A stretch of 64,000 nucleotides of DNA, taken from NCBI RefSeq assembly GCF_900103445.1, contig NZ_FNHS01000010.1:213665-277664 (forward strand), in the 5' to 3' direction. This DNA comes from Methylobacterium phyllostachyos (GTDB lineage Bacteria > Pseudomonadota > Alphaproteobacteria > Rhizobiales > Beijerinckiaceae). The notes below the pieces were generated by a model that made no database searches, was not told the DNA's origin, and saw only the letters and a program-made list of their open reading frames with translations. This document shows, in pieces, positions 16,076 to 24,613 of this stretch (position 1 is its first letter; each line of letters opens with the position of its first letter). Made by a program: the position numbers and the translations under genes.

Positions 16076-16130
16076 AGCGTTGCCCTCCGAAGGCAAAGGT
16101 CACACGTTCGAATCGTGTCGGGTGCGCCAA
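16076..16130. repeat. attR core (truncated tRNA-Arg copy)
   Basis: This is an exact copy of 137-191, lacking the 5' acceptor and D arm of the tRNA, so it is not a working tRNA. It marks the right junction of the element; host sequence resumes at 16131. Confidence 0.93.
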
Positions 16131-16270
16131 CACATCTCCTCGGAAGACGAACGTCTTGACGCCCTGGCTTGAGAGCCGGACCAGCGCCTTGGCGCAAGGT
16201 CTGCCAAGCCGGGGCAATCCCCCTCGATAAAACGGCTCGGTTGCGGGTATGGCCGATCACGCGGGCCAGC

Positions 16271-17530
16271 TCACGCGGCGTAGCGGTCGAGCGCCAGGTC
16301 GTCACGTCCGATCTCGGGCGGGCGGCCGGACACGAGGTCGGCGAGCAGGCGGCCCGAGCCGCAGGCCATGGTCCAGCCGAGCGTCCCGTGGCCGGTGTTG
16401 GTGAACAGGTTCCCGACCCGCGTGCCCCCGACGATCGGCGTGCCGTCCGGCGTCATCGGCCGCAGGCCGGTCCAGAACGAGGCCCGGTCGAGATCGCCGC
16501 CGGCCGGGAACAGGTCCTGCACCGAGCGCGCGAGGGTCTCGCGGCGCGGCAGACGCAGGGCGCTGCTGAAGCCGGCGAGCTCGGCGGTGCCGCCGACCCG
16601 GATGCGGTCGCCGAGCCGGGTGATCGCGACCTTGTAGGTCTCATCCATCACCGTGGAGACCGGCGCGGCCGCCGCATCGGTGATCGGCAGGGTCAGGGAG
16701 TAGCCCTTCACCGGGTAGACCGGCAGCGCGATCCCGAGGGGGCGCAGCAGGGCCGGCGTGTAGCTGCCCAGCGCCGCCACGTAGGCATCCGCCCGCAGAA
16801 GCCCGCCGTCGGCGGTCTCGACCGCCGTCACCCGGTCGCCGGCATGGTGGAGGCGGGCGATCGCCGTCCCGTAATGGAAGGTCACGCCGAGGCCCTCGCA
16901 GAGCGCGGCGAGGCGCTGCGTGAACAGGTGCGCGTCGCCGGTCTCGTCGCCCGGCAGCCGCAGGCCGCCGACGAACACGTCGCGCACGGCGGCGAGCGCC
17001 GGCTCGGCAGCGATGCAGCCGGCCGGGTCCAGCACCGTGTAGGGCACGCCGTAGGCGTCGAGGACGCGGGTGTCGTCGCCGACATGGTCGAGCTGCTTGC
17101 GCGTCCGGAAGAGCTGCAGCGTGCCCTTCTCCCGGTGGTCGTAGGCGATGCCGGTCTCGGCGCGCAGGTCGCGCAGCGCGTCGCGGCTGTACTCGGCGAG
17201 CCGGACCATGCGGCCCTTGTTGCGCTGGTAGGCCTCCTCGGTGCAGTTCGCGAGCATGCGCGTCAGCCACGCGTAGAGGCGCGGCTCCAGCCGCGGCCAC
17301 AGCACCAGCGGCCGGTGCCGCATCATGAGCCACTTGAGCGCCTTGATGGGGATTCCGGGCGCCGCCCAGGGGGCCGCGTAGCCCGGCGAGACCTGGCCGG
17401 CATTGGCAAAGCTGGTCTCCAGGCCGGCGCCGGGCTGACGCTCCAGCACGGTGACCTGATGGCCGGCCCGCGCGAGATAGTAGGCCGAGGTGACGCCGAC
17501 GACGCCGCCGCCGAGGATGATCACGTGCAT
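16271..17530 (-). CDS. dadA: D-amino acid dehydrogenase (DadA-like)
   Basis: This 419-aa FAD enzyme oxidises D-amino acids, mainly D-alanine, to 2-oxo acids and passes electrons to the respiratory chain at the inner membrane. The N-terminal dinucleotide fold [19 protein letters not shown] (2-20) and the DAO-type C-terminal part with [15 protein letters not shown] and [14 protein letters not shown] are present. The start is ATG 17530; the longer open frame upstream is the racemase reading in another frame. It lies 8 bp after the racemase stop, so the two form a catabolic alanine operon (L-Ala to D-Ala to pyruvate). It is the first host gene beyond the element. Confidence 0.93.
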   Translation of the reverse strand: MHVIILGGGVVGVTSAYYLARAGHQVTVLERQPGAGLETSFANAGQVSPGYAAPWAAPGIPIKALKWLMMRHRPLVLWPRLEPRLYAWLTRMLANCTEEAYQRNKGRMVRLAEYSRDALRDLRAETGIAYDHREKGTLQLFRTRKQLDHVGDDTRVLDAYGVPYTVLDPAGCIAAEPALAAVRDVFVGGLRLPGDETGDAHLFTQRLAALCEGLGVTFHYGTAIARLHHAGDRVTAVETADGGLLRADAYVAALGSYTPALLRPLGIALPVYPVKGYSLTLPITDAAAAPVSTVMDETYKVAITRLGDRIRVGGTAELAGFSSALRLPRRETLARSVQDLFPAGGDLDRASFWTGLRPMTPDGTPIVGGTRVGNLFTNTGHGTLGWTMACGSGRLLADLVSGRPPEIGRDDLALDRYAA

Positions 17531-17538
17531 GGCGGGCC

Positions 17539-18672
17539 TCAGGCTCCGAGATAGATGCGGTGGAAGCGGTGGCCGAGGTTGGTCAGGACCTCGTAGCCGA
17601 TCGTGCCGGCCGCCGCGGCGACGGCGTCGACGTCGCGCTCCGGGCCGATGATGTCGACGAGCGCCCCCGGCCCGAGGGTGCCGGGCGCCACGTCGGTGAC
17701 GTCGAGGACGAGGCTGTCCATCGAGATGCGCCCGACCATCGGCAGGCGGGCGCCGCCGAACCACGCCGCGCCGCCCGCCGTGCTGCGGAAGAACCCGTCC
17801 GCGTAGCCGATCGCGACCGTGGCGAGGCGGCTGTCCCGGGCGACGGTCGCCGTGTGCCCGTAGCCGACCGGCGTCCCCGCCGGGACGCTGCGCGTCTGCA
17901 TCACCCGCGCCCGCAGGCCGATCACCGGCCGCATCGGGTTCTCGGCACCCTCCTGCGGGGCGATCCCGTAGAGGGCGGCGCCGGGGCGCACGAGGTCGAA
18001 GTGAAAATCCGGACCGAGGAAGATCCCCGACGAGGCCGCAAGGCTCGCCGGCACCGCGGGCAGGCGCTGGCGGACGGCCTGGAAGGCGGACAGCTGCGCC
18101 GCGTTGACCGGGCTGTCCGGCTCGCCCGCGCAGGCGAGGTGGCTCATCACCAGCCGCAGGTCGAGGCCCGCGAAGGCATCAGGCTGATCGAAGAGCGCAC
18201 AGGCCTGGTCCGGCCCGAAGCCGAAGCGCGCCATGCCGCTGTCGATCTGGAGGATCGCCGGCAGGCGCCGGCCGAGGCGCCGGGCCAGGCCCTGCCAGCG
18301 GTCGAGCTGGGAAAGGTCGTTGAGGACGGGGACGAGGTCGTGGTCCGCACAGGTCGCCTCGCTGCCCGGGGCGGCGCCATTGAGCACGGCGATCATCGAT
18401 CCCGCTCCGAGGATGGACCGGAGGGCGACGCCCTCGCCGACCTGGGCGACGAAGAAGTGCCGGCAGCCGGCGGCGGCCAGGACCGGCGCCACCCGGTCGG
18501 CGCCCAGCCCGTAGGCGTCCGCCTTGACGACGGCCGCGCAGGTCGCGGTCCCCGCCCGCGCGGCGAGGCGGCAGTAATTGTCCGCGATGGCCGCGAGATC
18601 GATCGTGAGGAGGGCGGAGGCCGTCCCGGCCGGGCCCGGATCGGGCCGGAGATCGTGATCGATCATGCTCAT
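17539..18672 (-). CDS. Alanine racemase, catabolic type
   Basis: This 377-aa PLP enzyme interconverts L- and D-alanine. The PLP lysine is K50 in [12 protein letters not shown], and the phosphate/Tyr region is RPGAALYGI. The second-domain motifs [22 protein letters not shown] and [13 protein letters not shown] carry the catalytic tyrosine. The ATG at 18672 (MSMIDHDL) is the first sensible start; the much longer open frame upstream is an artefact of high GC. Its pairing with dadA and a divergent Lrp-type regulator points to alanine catabolism (DadX role) rather than cell wall supply. Confidence 0.92.
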   Translation of the reverse strand: MSMIDHDLRPDPGPAGTASALLTIDLAAIADNYCRLAARAGTATCAAVVKADAYGLGADRVAPVLAAAGCRHFFVAQVGEGVALRSILGAGSMIAVLNGAAPGSEATCADHDLVPVLNDLSQLDRWQGLARRLGRRLPAILQIDSGMARFGFGPDQACALFDQPDAFAGLDLRLVMSHLACAGEPDSPVNAAQLSAFQAVRQRLPAVPASLAASSGIFLGPDFHFDLVRPGAALYGIAPQEGAENPMRPVIGLRARVMQTRSVPAGTPVGYGHTATVARDSRLATVAIGYADGFFRSTAGGAAWFGGARLPMVGRISMDSLVLDVTDVAPGTLGPGALVDIIGPERDVDAVAAAAGTIGYEVLTNLGHRFHRIYLGA

Positions 18673-18819
18673 GGCGGCCCTCGGGATGGCGCTCGGATGC
18701 AATGCCGAGAGGCTACACGAAGGATCGTCGAAGGAGCGTGCGCACTGTCGAAAGAATTTGAGTTTGAAGCTTGGCCGTGCAAGTTTCTGCGGCCAGTTCG
18801 AAGTTCCTGCGAGTCGGGC

Positions 18820-19269
18820 GTGGACGAGATCGACCGCCGCATCATCCAGGCCCTGCGCGGCAACGGCCGGATCAGCAATGCCGATCTCGCCGCCGCGGTC
18901 GGCCTGTCGGCGTCCGCCTGCCATCGCCGCGTGCGGCTGCTGGAGGAAACCGGGATCATCCGGGGCTACACGGCGCTGATCGGCGGCGCGGCCGACGGGC
19001 CCGGCCTCGTGGTCCTCACCCAGTTCACCCTGGATCGCCAGACCGAGGATTATCTCAACCGGTTCGAGGCGGCCGTCCGGCGCTGTCCCGAGGTGCAGGA
19101 TTGCTATCTGATGACCGGGACGGCCGATTACCTCGTGAAGCTCAAGGTGATCGACGCGGCCGATTACGAGCGGCTGCACAAGGATGTCCTGTCGCGGTTG
19201 CCCGGTGTCGCCCGGCTGCAATCGAGCTTCGCCATCCGGACCGTCGTGGCGGCGGGCCGGCCGCTCTGA
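18820..19269 (+). CDS. Lrp/AsnC-family regulator
   Basis: This 149-aa protein has an N-terminal winged HTH (VDEIDRRIIQALRGNGRISN, then DLAAAVGLSASACHRRVRLL) and a C-terminal RAM ligand-binding domain (YLVKLKV, LPGVARLQSSFAIRTVV). It is divergent from the racemase-dadA operon with a 147-bp gap and probably activates it in response to alanine, as known for Lrp-type DadR/AlnR proteins. The start is GTG 18820 (frame GVDEIDRRI), which gives the usual family length. The gene is followed after 13 bp by an amidohydrolase gene. Confidence 0.9.
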   Translation: MDEIDRRIIQALRGNGRISNADLAAAVGLSASACHRRVRLLEETGIIRGYTALIGGAADGPGLVVLTQFTLDRQTEDYLNRFEAAVRRCPEVQDCYLMTGTADYLVKLKVIDAADYERLHKDVLSRLPGVARLQSSFAIRTVVAAGRPL

Positions 19270-19282
19270 ACGGAGCCCCGCC

Positions 19283-20521
19283 ATGACGTCGATCGCCGAA
19301 CCGCACGCAGGCGGCCCCTGCGACCTGCGCCTCCACGACGCCGCGCTCGCCGACGGAAGCCGGGCGACGATCGACATCCGGGGCGACCACGTGGTGGCGC
19401 TGCGGGATCCCGGCGCGCCGCTGCCGCCCACCGGCCGCACGATCGAACTCGGCGGAGCCCTGCTGCTGCCGGGCCTGTCGGACGGGCACGTCCATCTCGA
19501 CAAGTGCCTGCTCGGCCTGCCGTGGCGCCCGCACGCGGCGGCAGGGTCCGTCCGCGCGATCATCGACGACGAGAAGGCGTTCCGCCGGGCCACGCGGATC
19601 CCGCTCGCCGAGCAGGGTGCCGAGGCGCTCCTCGAACGCATGCTCCGCGGCGGCACGACGAGCCTGCGGACCCATGTCGACATCGACGATGTCACGCGGC
19701 TCGATCACCTCGCCCAGATCCTCGACCTGCGGGCGCGTTGGTCCGACCGGCTGGAGATTCAGATCGTTGCCTTCCCGCAGAGCGGGATTTTGGGCTGCCC
19801 GCCGGTCGTCGACGATCTGGACGCGGCCCTGCGGATGGGCGCAGACCTCGTCGGGGGCCTCGATCCGGTCGGCATCGACGGCGACCGCGACGGTCACCTG
19901 GACATCGTCTTCGCCCTGGCCGAGCGGCACGGAAGGGGCATCGACATCCACCTCCACGAGGGCGGCGCGGCCGGCCTCGCCACGATCGCGGCGATCGCGG
20001 CGCGTACCGCGGCGGCCGGGCTCGGCGGTCAGGTCACGATCAGCCACGCCTTCGCCCTCGCGGAGGCTGACGACCTGGAACTCGGCCGGATCGCCGAGGC
20101 CTTGAACCGGGCCGGCGTCGCGATCCTCAGCAGCGTGCCAGGCGGGGCCCGATGCCCACCGATCCCGCGGCTGCGGGAGCTCGGCGTCGCGATCTGCTTT
20201 GGCACCGACAACGTCCACGACTGCTGGAACCCTGCGACGGTGACCAGCATGGTCGCCCGCGCCCAGCTCGCCGCCTATCGGTTCGACCTCCGCACCGACG
20301 CAGAGCTCGCGGCTTTGCTGGCGCCGATCACCGCCGTCCCGGCGCGGGTGCTGGGCCTTGGTCCGGGCGCGGTGGCGCCCGGCGCGCGGGCCGACCTGAT
20401 CGCCTTCGCGGCCGGCGGCGTGCCGCAGGTGATCGTGGAGCGCCAGGAGCCCATGCTCGTCGTGGCGCGGGGCGCCGTCGCGCTCGACCGGCGCGGCCCC
20501 GCTGGGGACCCGCCCCCGTGA
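19283..20521 (+). CDS. Amidohydrolase, cytosine deaminase-like
   Basis: This 412-aa metal-dependent hydrolase is of the CodA-like branch. The metal ligands are visible in DGHVHLDKC (HxH), DIHLHEGG, TISHAFAL and FGTDNVHDCW. The substrate is uncertain: cytosine, isocytosine or other cyclic amidines are known for relatives. The start is ATG 19283 with CGGAG upstream; the longer open frame begins inside the Lrp gene. Its stop overlaps the next start (GTGA), so it is coupled to the LysR gene. The gene set around it (M20 hydrolases, ABC transporters) fits scavenging of nitrogen compounds. Confidence 0.85.
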   Translation: MTSIAEPHAGGPCDLRLHDAALADGSRATIDIRGDHVVALRDPGAPLPPTGRTIELGGALLLPGLSDGHVHLDKCLLGLPWRPHAAAGSVRAIIDDEKAFRRATRIPLAEQGAEALLERMLRGGTTSLRTHVDIDDVTRLDHLAQILDLRARWSDRLEIQIVAFPQSGILGCPPVVDDLDAALRMGADLVGGLDPVGIDGDRDGHLDIVFALAERHGRGIDIHLHEGGAAGLATIAAIAARTAAAGLGGQVTISHAFALAEADDLELGRIAEALNRAGVAILSSVPGGARCPPIPRLRELGVAICFGTDNVHDCWNPATVTSMVARAQLAAYRFDLRTDAELAALLAPITAVPARVLGLGPGAVAPGARADLIAFAAGGVPQVIVERQEPMLVVARGAVALDRRGPAGDPPP

Positions 20522-21429
20522 ACGATCGCGCCCTGCGCTACCTGCTGGCCGTCGTGCGCGCGGGCTCGGTCCGGGCGGCCGCCGAGGTGCTGAACGTCGC
20601 CGCCTCGGCGGTGAGCCGGCAGATCATCGAGCTGGAGGCGCAGGTCGGCGAGACGCTGCTCGAGCGCCTGCCCCGGGGCGTCATCCCCACCGAGGCCGGT
20701 CGTCTCGTTGCCGCGCACGCGCAGCGGCAGGCCGACGAGGCGGCGCTGCTGGAGGACCAGCTGAAGCGCCTGCGCGGGGTGCAGCGGGGCACGGTCAGCC
20801 TGCGCTGCGGCGCCGGCTTCCTGATCGACCTCCTCGACAACGCGCTCGCCGGCTTCGCGCGAGACCATCCGGGCATCGCCTATCAGGTCGAGATCGGCAC
20901 CACCGACGGGATCCTGGCGGCGATCGCCCGGGGCGAGGCCGATATCGGCCTCGTCTACAACCCGCCCGCGCATCCGGATGTCCGTGGGATCGTCTCCGCC
21001 CGGCAGCCGCTGTTCGCGATCTTGCCGAAAGGTCACCCCCTCGCCGACGCGGCGGCGCCGGTCCCGCTGCGCAGCTTCGCCACCGAGCCCGCCGCCCTTC
21101 TGCCGCCCGACCACGGGGTGCGCCAGCTGATCGGCCGCGTCGAGGCCGACGGCGGCTTCCGGGTGGTGCCGCGGCTGGAGACGGCGTCCTTCGAGCTGCA
21201 CCGCCGCTTCGTGATGGCCGCCATGGGCGTGGCGTTCCTGCCCCGCTTCGTGGTCGCGGCCGAGCTGCGCGACGGCCTCCTCGCGGCTTTGCCGCTGCGC
21301 GACGCGATCCTGTCGGAGGCGAGCGCCCATCTGGTCATCCGGGCCGGGCGGCGCCTGCCCGAGGGCGCGGCGCGGCTGCTCGGCTGGCTGGCCGACCACA
21401 TGGTGGCGTTCCGGCCGCCGCCTGCCTGA
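20518..21429 (+). CDS. LysR-family transcriptional regulator
   Basis: This 303-aa regulator has an N-terminal winged HTH (LRYLLAVVRAGSVRAAAEVL, then NVAASAVSRQIIELEAQVGE) and a periplasmic-binding-like effector domain (about 90-300). It starts at GTG 20518, overlapping the amidohydrolase stop. It precedes the dehydrogenase operon at 21531 in the same direction, with a strong palindrome between them (21441-21471) that it may bind. It probably controls the amidohydrolase or the downstream catabolic operon. Confidence 0.9.
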   Translation: MNDRALRYLLAVVRAGSVRAAAEVLNVAASAVSRQIIELEAQVGETLLERLPRGVIPTEAGRLVAAHAQRQADEAALLEDQLKRLRGVQRGTVSLRCGAGFLIDLLDNALAGFARDHPGIAYQVEIGTTDGILAAIARGEADIGLVYNPPAHPDVRGIVSARQPLFAILPKGHPLADAAAPVPLRSFATEPAALLPPDHGVRQLIGRVEADGGFRVVPRLETASFELHRRFVMAAMGVAFLPRFVVAAELRDGLLAALPLRDAILSEASAHLVIRAGRRLPEGAARLLGWLADHMVAFRPPPA

Positions 21430-21440
21430 CTCGACCGTGC

Positions 21441-21471
21441 TGGATTTCCGCACATGACGTGCAGAAATCCA
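21441..21471. promoter_or_regulatory. 31-bp palindrome, putative operator of the 21531 operon
   Basis: The 13-bp arms TGGATTTCCGCAC (21441-21453) and GTGCAGAAATCCA (21459-21471) are complementary except for one position and flank ATGAC. It lies 60 bp before the dehydrogenase start in a 101-bp gap, a place and symmetry typical of an operator. Confidence 0.6.
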
Positions 21472-21530
21472 TGATTGTGGCAACGCTCTTCTGCCGAGAT
21501 CATCCTCCCGCACGGTGAGGACGGATCGGC

Positions 21531-22415
21531 ATGACCATCGCAACGGTAGGGGTCGTCGGGCTCGGCAATATGGGTCTCGGCATGGCCGCGACCCTGGCCC
21601 GCAAGGGCTTCGCGGTCCTGGGCTACGACATCGACGCGGGCCGGCGTCCCGCCGCCGAGGCGGCCGGCATCACCGTCCTCGACGCCCTCAACGACGTGCT
21701 GCGCCGGGCCGACGCCCTGGTGTTCTCGCTGCCCCTGGCGCGGGACGTGGAGGCGGTGGTCACCGCGGAGGGCGGCCTCCTGTCCCGGACCAACCGGAAG
21801 GTGGTGGTGATCGACACCTCGACCTCGGATCCCGGAACGACCCGGCGCCTCGCCGAGCGCCTCGCCGCGGCCGGTCACGCGCTCCTCGACGCCCCGGTGA
21901 GCGGCGGCCCGTCCGGCGCCGCCGAGGGCACCCTGACCATGATGATCGGCGGAGCGGAGGCGGATTACGAACTGGCCCGGCCGGTCCTGGAGGCGATGTC
22001 GGCCCGTGCGCCGCATGTCGGGCCGTCGGGCGCCGGCAATATCGTCAAGCTCGTCAACAACCTGCTGGTGGCGGCCCATCTCGTGACCACTGGCGAGGCC
22101 CTGCGCCTGTCCGAGGCGGCGGGCCTCTCGGCCGAGGAGGCCGTCAAGGTCGTCAACACCGCCACCGGCCGCAGCGCGATCAGCGAGGTCATGGTCCCGC
22201 GCTGGGTCCAGTCCGGCACCTTCGACAGCGGCTTCTCGGCCGGCCTGATGCGCAAGGACGTGCGCCTCGCCCTCGAACTCGCCGCCGAATGCGGGATCGA
22301 CCTGCCGCTCTCCGCCGAGGTGAAGCGCATCTGGCAGGCCACGCAGGCCGCCATCCCCGACACGGCCGACTTCACCCGCATGGCCGATTATCGCGATCCC
22401 AAGGGAGCCCACTGA
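21531..22415 (+). CDS. NAD(P)-dependent beta-hydroxyacid dehydrogenase (HIBADH family)
   Basis: This 294-aa enzyme of the 3-hydroxyisobutyrate / 2-hydroxy-3-oxopropionate dehydrogenase family has a dinucleotide fold VGVVGLGNMGLGMA (6-19), the substrate loop DAPVSGGPSGA (120-130), and catalytic K173 in GAGNIVKLVNN. It oxidises a short beta-hydroxyacid; the exact substrate cannot be read from the sequence. The ribosome site GGTGAGGACGG precedes ATG 21531. The stop TGA shares bases with the start of the aldehyde dehydrogenase (TGATG), so the two are coupled and may act in sequence. Confidence 0.92.
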   Translation: MTIATVGVVGLGNMGLGMAATLARKGFAVLGYDIDAGRRPAAEAAGITVLDALNDVLRRADALVFSLPLARDVEAVVTAEGGLLSRTNRKVVVIDTSTSDPGTTRRLAERLAAAGHALLDAPVSGGPSGAAEGTLTMMIGGAEADYELARPVLEAMSARAPHVGPSGAGNIVKLVNNLLVAAHLVTTGEALRLSEAAGLSAEEAVKVVNTATGRSAISEVMVPRWVQSGTFDSGFSAGLMRKDVRLALELAAECGIDLPLSAEVKRIWQATQAAIPDTADFTRMADYRDPKGAH

Positions 22416-23953
22416 TGTCCGGCACGCCGCACTCGCCCGCCGCCGACCGGGTCGCCGCCCTCCTGGCCGACCTCCTGCCGGGCGGCCGCATCGGCAGCGT
22501 CGTGGCCGGCGAGATCCTCGCCGGGACCGGCGCCTCCCTCGATCTCACCAATCCCGCCGATGGCGGCGTGCTCGCAAGCTTCGCCGATGCCGGGCCGTCG
22601 GTCGTCGAGGCCGCCATGGCGGCGGCCCGCGACGCCCAGCGCGCGTGGTGGGGCATGAGCGCCGCCGCCCGCGGCCGGGCGCTCTGGGCGGTTGCCGCCC
22701 TGGTCCGGCAGCATGCCGGTGCGCTCGCCGAGCTGGAGACCCTCTCGGCCGGCAAGCCGATCCGCGACACGCGCGGCGAGGTCGCCAAGGTCGCCGAGAT
22801 GTTCGAGTACTACGCCGGCTGGTGCGACAAGCTGCACGGCGACGTCATCCCGGTCCCGACCGCGCACCTGAACTACACCCGCCACGAGCCCTTCGGCACC
22901 GTGGTGCAGATCACCCCCTGGAACGCCCCGATCTTCACGGCGGGCTGGCAGATCGCGCCCGCGATCTGCGCCGGCAACGCGGTGGTGCTGAAACCCTCCG
23001 AGCTGACGCCGCTGACCTCGCTGGCGCTGGGCCTGCTCTGCGACCGGGCCGAGGGGATACCGCGCGGCCTCGTCTCGGTGCTGGCGGGCGCCGGCTCGAC
23101 CACCGGCGCCGCCGCGGTGGCCCATCCCGAGACGCGGCTGGTCGTGTTCGTGGGCTCGGCCGAGGCCGGTGCGCAGATCGCCGCCGCGGCGGCCCGCGCC
23201 ATCGTGCCGAGCGTGCTGGAGCTCGGCGGCAAGTCGGCCAACATCGTGTTCGCCGACGCCGATCTCGACCGGGCTCTGATCGGCGCGCAGGCGGCAATCT
23301 TCGGCGGCGCCGGCCAGAGCTGCGTGGCCGGCTCCCGGCTCCTCGTGCATCGCTCGATCCATGCGGCCTTCGTCGAGCGCCTGTCCCACGCCGCCGCGCG
23401 CATCCCGGTGGGCGCGCCGACCGACCCGGCGACGCAGATCGGCCCGATCAACAACCGGCGCCAGCGGGACAAGATCGCCGACATGGTCGAGGCCGCCGCC
23501 GGGGCCGGCGCCACGATCGCGGCCGGCGGGGCCTGCCCCGCCGCCCTGCGGAACACGGGCGGCTTCTACTATGGCCCGACCATCGTGGACGGCGTCGCGC
23601 CGGACGCGGCGATCGCCCGGGAGGAGGTGTTCGGCCCCGTTCTCGCGGTCCTGCCGTTCGACGGCGAGGACGAGGCAATAGCGCTGGCCAACGGCACGCC
23701 CTACGGCCTCGCCGGCGCGGTCTGGACCCGGGATGGCGGGCGCGGCCACCGCGTCGCGGCGGCGCTTCGGGCCGGCACCGTCTGGGTGAACGGCTACAAG
23801 ACCATCAACGTGGCCTCGCCGTTCGGCGGCTTCGGCCGCTCGGGCTTCGGCCGCTCCTCGGGCCGCGAGGCGCTGATGGCCTACACCCAGACCAAGAGCG
23901 TCTGGGTCGAGACCGCCGCCGCACCGGCCGTGACCTTCGGCTACGTGGGGTAG
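22415..23953 (+). CDS. NAD(P)-dependent aldehyde dehydrogenase
   Basis: This 512-aa enzyme oxidises an aldehyde to an acid. Catalytic C303 lies in FGGAGQSCVAGSRL, general base E269 in LELGGKSA, the oxyanion residue N170 in TPWNAP, and the cofactor lysine K193 in VLKPSE. The closest known types are betaine-aldehyde or gamma-amino-aldehyde dehydrogenases, but the substrate is not defined. It starts at ATG 22415, overlapping the previous stop, with AAGGGAG just upstream. It is in an operon with a beta-hydroxyacid dehydrogenase, a small membrane protein and an M20 hydrolase. Confidence 0.94.
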   Translation: MSGTPHSPAADRVAALLADLLPGGRIGSVVAGEILAGTGASLDLTNPADGGVLASFADAGPSVVEAAMAAARDAQRAWWGMSAAARGRALWAVAALVRQHAGALAELETLSAGKPIRDTRGEVAKVAEMFEYYAGWCDKLHGDVIPVPTAHLNYTRHEPFGTVVQITPWNAPIFTAGWQIAPAICAGNAVVLKPSELTPLTSLALGLLCDRAEGIPRGLVSVLAGAGSTTGAAAVAHPETRLVVFVGSAEAGAQIAAAAARAIVPSVLELGGKSANIVFADADLDRALIGAQAAIFGGAGQSCVAGSRLLVHRSIHAAFVERLSHAAARIPVGAPTDPATQIGPINNRRQRDKIADMVEAAAGAGATIAAGGACPAALRNTGGFYYGPTIVDGVAPDAAIAREEVFGPVLAVLPFDGEDEAIALANGTPYGLAGAVWTRDGGRGHRVAAALRAGTVWVNGYKTINVASPFGGFGRSGFGRSSGREALMAYTQTKSVWVETAAAPAVTFGYVG

Positions 23954-24174
23954 AGCGCTACCCGACCCCGGAACGACAGACCGACGGGCGAGCGACGCGG
24001 GTTCCGACAGCGCGACGGTCCCCCCCTCTCCCGCACGGGAGAGGGGACCCGCGCTCCATCCGGCTCGGGCACGCCCCGCGGCGGCGTCCGCGCAGCGATC
24101 TACCGACAAGCCGGCGATCAAGATCGGCACGCACAGCAACGGGCAGCCCCCAGGGGAGCCAAGGGAGGATGCCG

Positions 24175-24537
24175 ATGGCCGGCGAACTGTTTGCGAGGAA
24201 CACGCGGCCGATCGCGCCGCCCGTCTCGGGCGGGGGCAAGCTGACGCTGTTCCTGCTCGCCCTCGTCATCATCGTCATCGCGGAGGCGATCGGCAACGTC
24301 AGCATCCCGGTGGGCGCTGGCAAGATCGTGCTGCTGCCGCTGCTCTGGGCTCTGCTGCTGGGTGGCGCGCTGGGGCTGATGAGCCTAACCTTCGCGGGGC
24401 TCTCCGTCGCCAAGGACGTGCCCGCCTTCCGCCGCCTCGGCTGGCGGATCGTCGTGGTCTCGTTCCTCGCCAATGCTGGGACGTTCCTCGGCGCCGTTCT
24501 GATTGCGCAGTTCTTCATGCATGCACCGCTGGGGTGA
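24175..24537 (+). CDS. Small integral membrane protein, possibly shortened DUF3100-like
   Basis: This 120-aa protein has three membrane helices (about 21-40, 48-75, 90-113). Segments such as IIVIAEAIGNVSIPVGAGKI and LANAGTFLGAVLIAQFFM resemble, from memory, the two ends of the larger DUF3100 transporters found beside amidohydrolases, so an internal deletion is possible (unproven). The second ATG (24175) is preferred because AGGGAGG at 24162-24168 sits 6 nt before it, while it abuts the first ATG (24169). It lies between the aldehyde dehydrogenase and the M20 hydrolase. Confidence 0.6.
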   Translation: MAGELFARNTRPIAPPVSGGGKLTLFLLALVIIVIAEAIGNVSIPVGAGKIVLLPLLWALLLGGALGLMSLTFAGLSVAKDVPAFRRLGWRIVVVSFLANAGTFLGAVLIAQFFMHAPLG

Positions 24538-24613
24538 ATGGCAGCGCCGGTCGGCGTAGGGTCGGGCGGGGAATCGAGGCGCTTCGGCGGCCTCCGACAT
24601 GGGAAGAGATCGC

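Larger units (their letters stand above)
137..16130. mobile_element. 15.9-kb integrative element in tRNA-Arg
   Basis: The element is bounded by a 55-bp perfect direct repeat (137-191 and 16076-16130), so the inserted unit is 15,939 bp. A tyrosine integrase starts 109 bp inside the left repeat. The inside is clearly AT-richer and uses different codons from the GC-rich genes after 16271. It encodes a helicase-primase, several orphan proteins, a diguanylate cyclase, an XRE regulator and a two-gene ATPase operon. No phage structural, terminase, lysis or conjugation genes are visible, so it is neither a complete prophage nor a recognisable ICE. A satellite-like island or an integrative plasmid with its own replication protein fits best (inference). 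No excisionase was recognised. Confidence 0.93.

Noticed and set aside
16076..16130. Second tRNA-Arg gene
   Set aside because: It lacks the 5' acceptor strand and D arm, so it is only the att repeat.
16063..16305. Minus-strand ORF ending in [17 protein letters not shown]
   Set aside because: This string is the reverse translation of the tRNA 3' repeat (attR) and is a well-known false gene call.
17539..19695. 718-aa frame including the alanine racemase
   Set aside because: The first 340 residues are shadow translation of the Lrp and amidohydrolase genes; the racemase starts at 18672.
21474..21494. Sigma-54-like promoter TGGCA...TTCTGC before the dehydrogenase
   Set aside because: The GG and GC elements are 14 instead of 12 bases apart, so it does not fit.
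22645..24537. Very long plus-strand frame over the aldehyde dehydrogenase
   Set aside because: It is Arg/Gly-rich shadow translation of a high-GC gene; only its last 120 residues, a separate membrane protein, are real.
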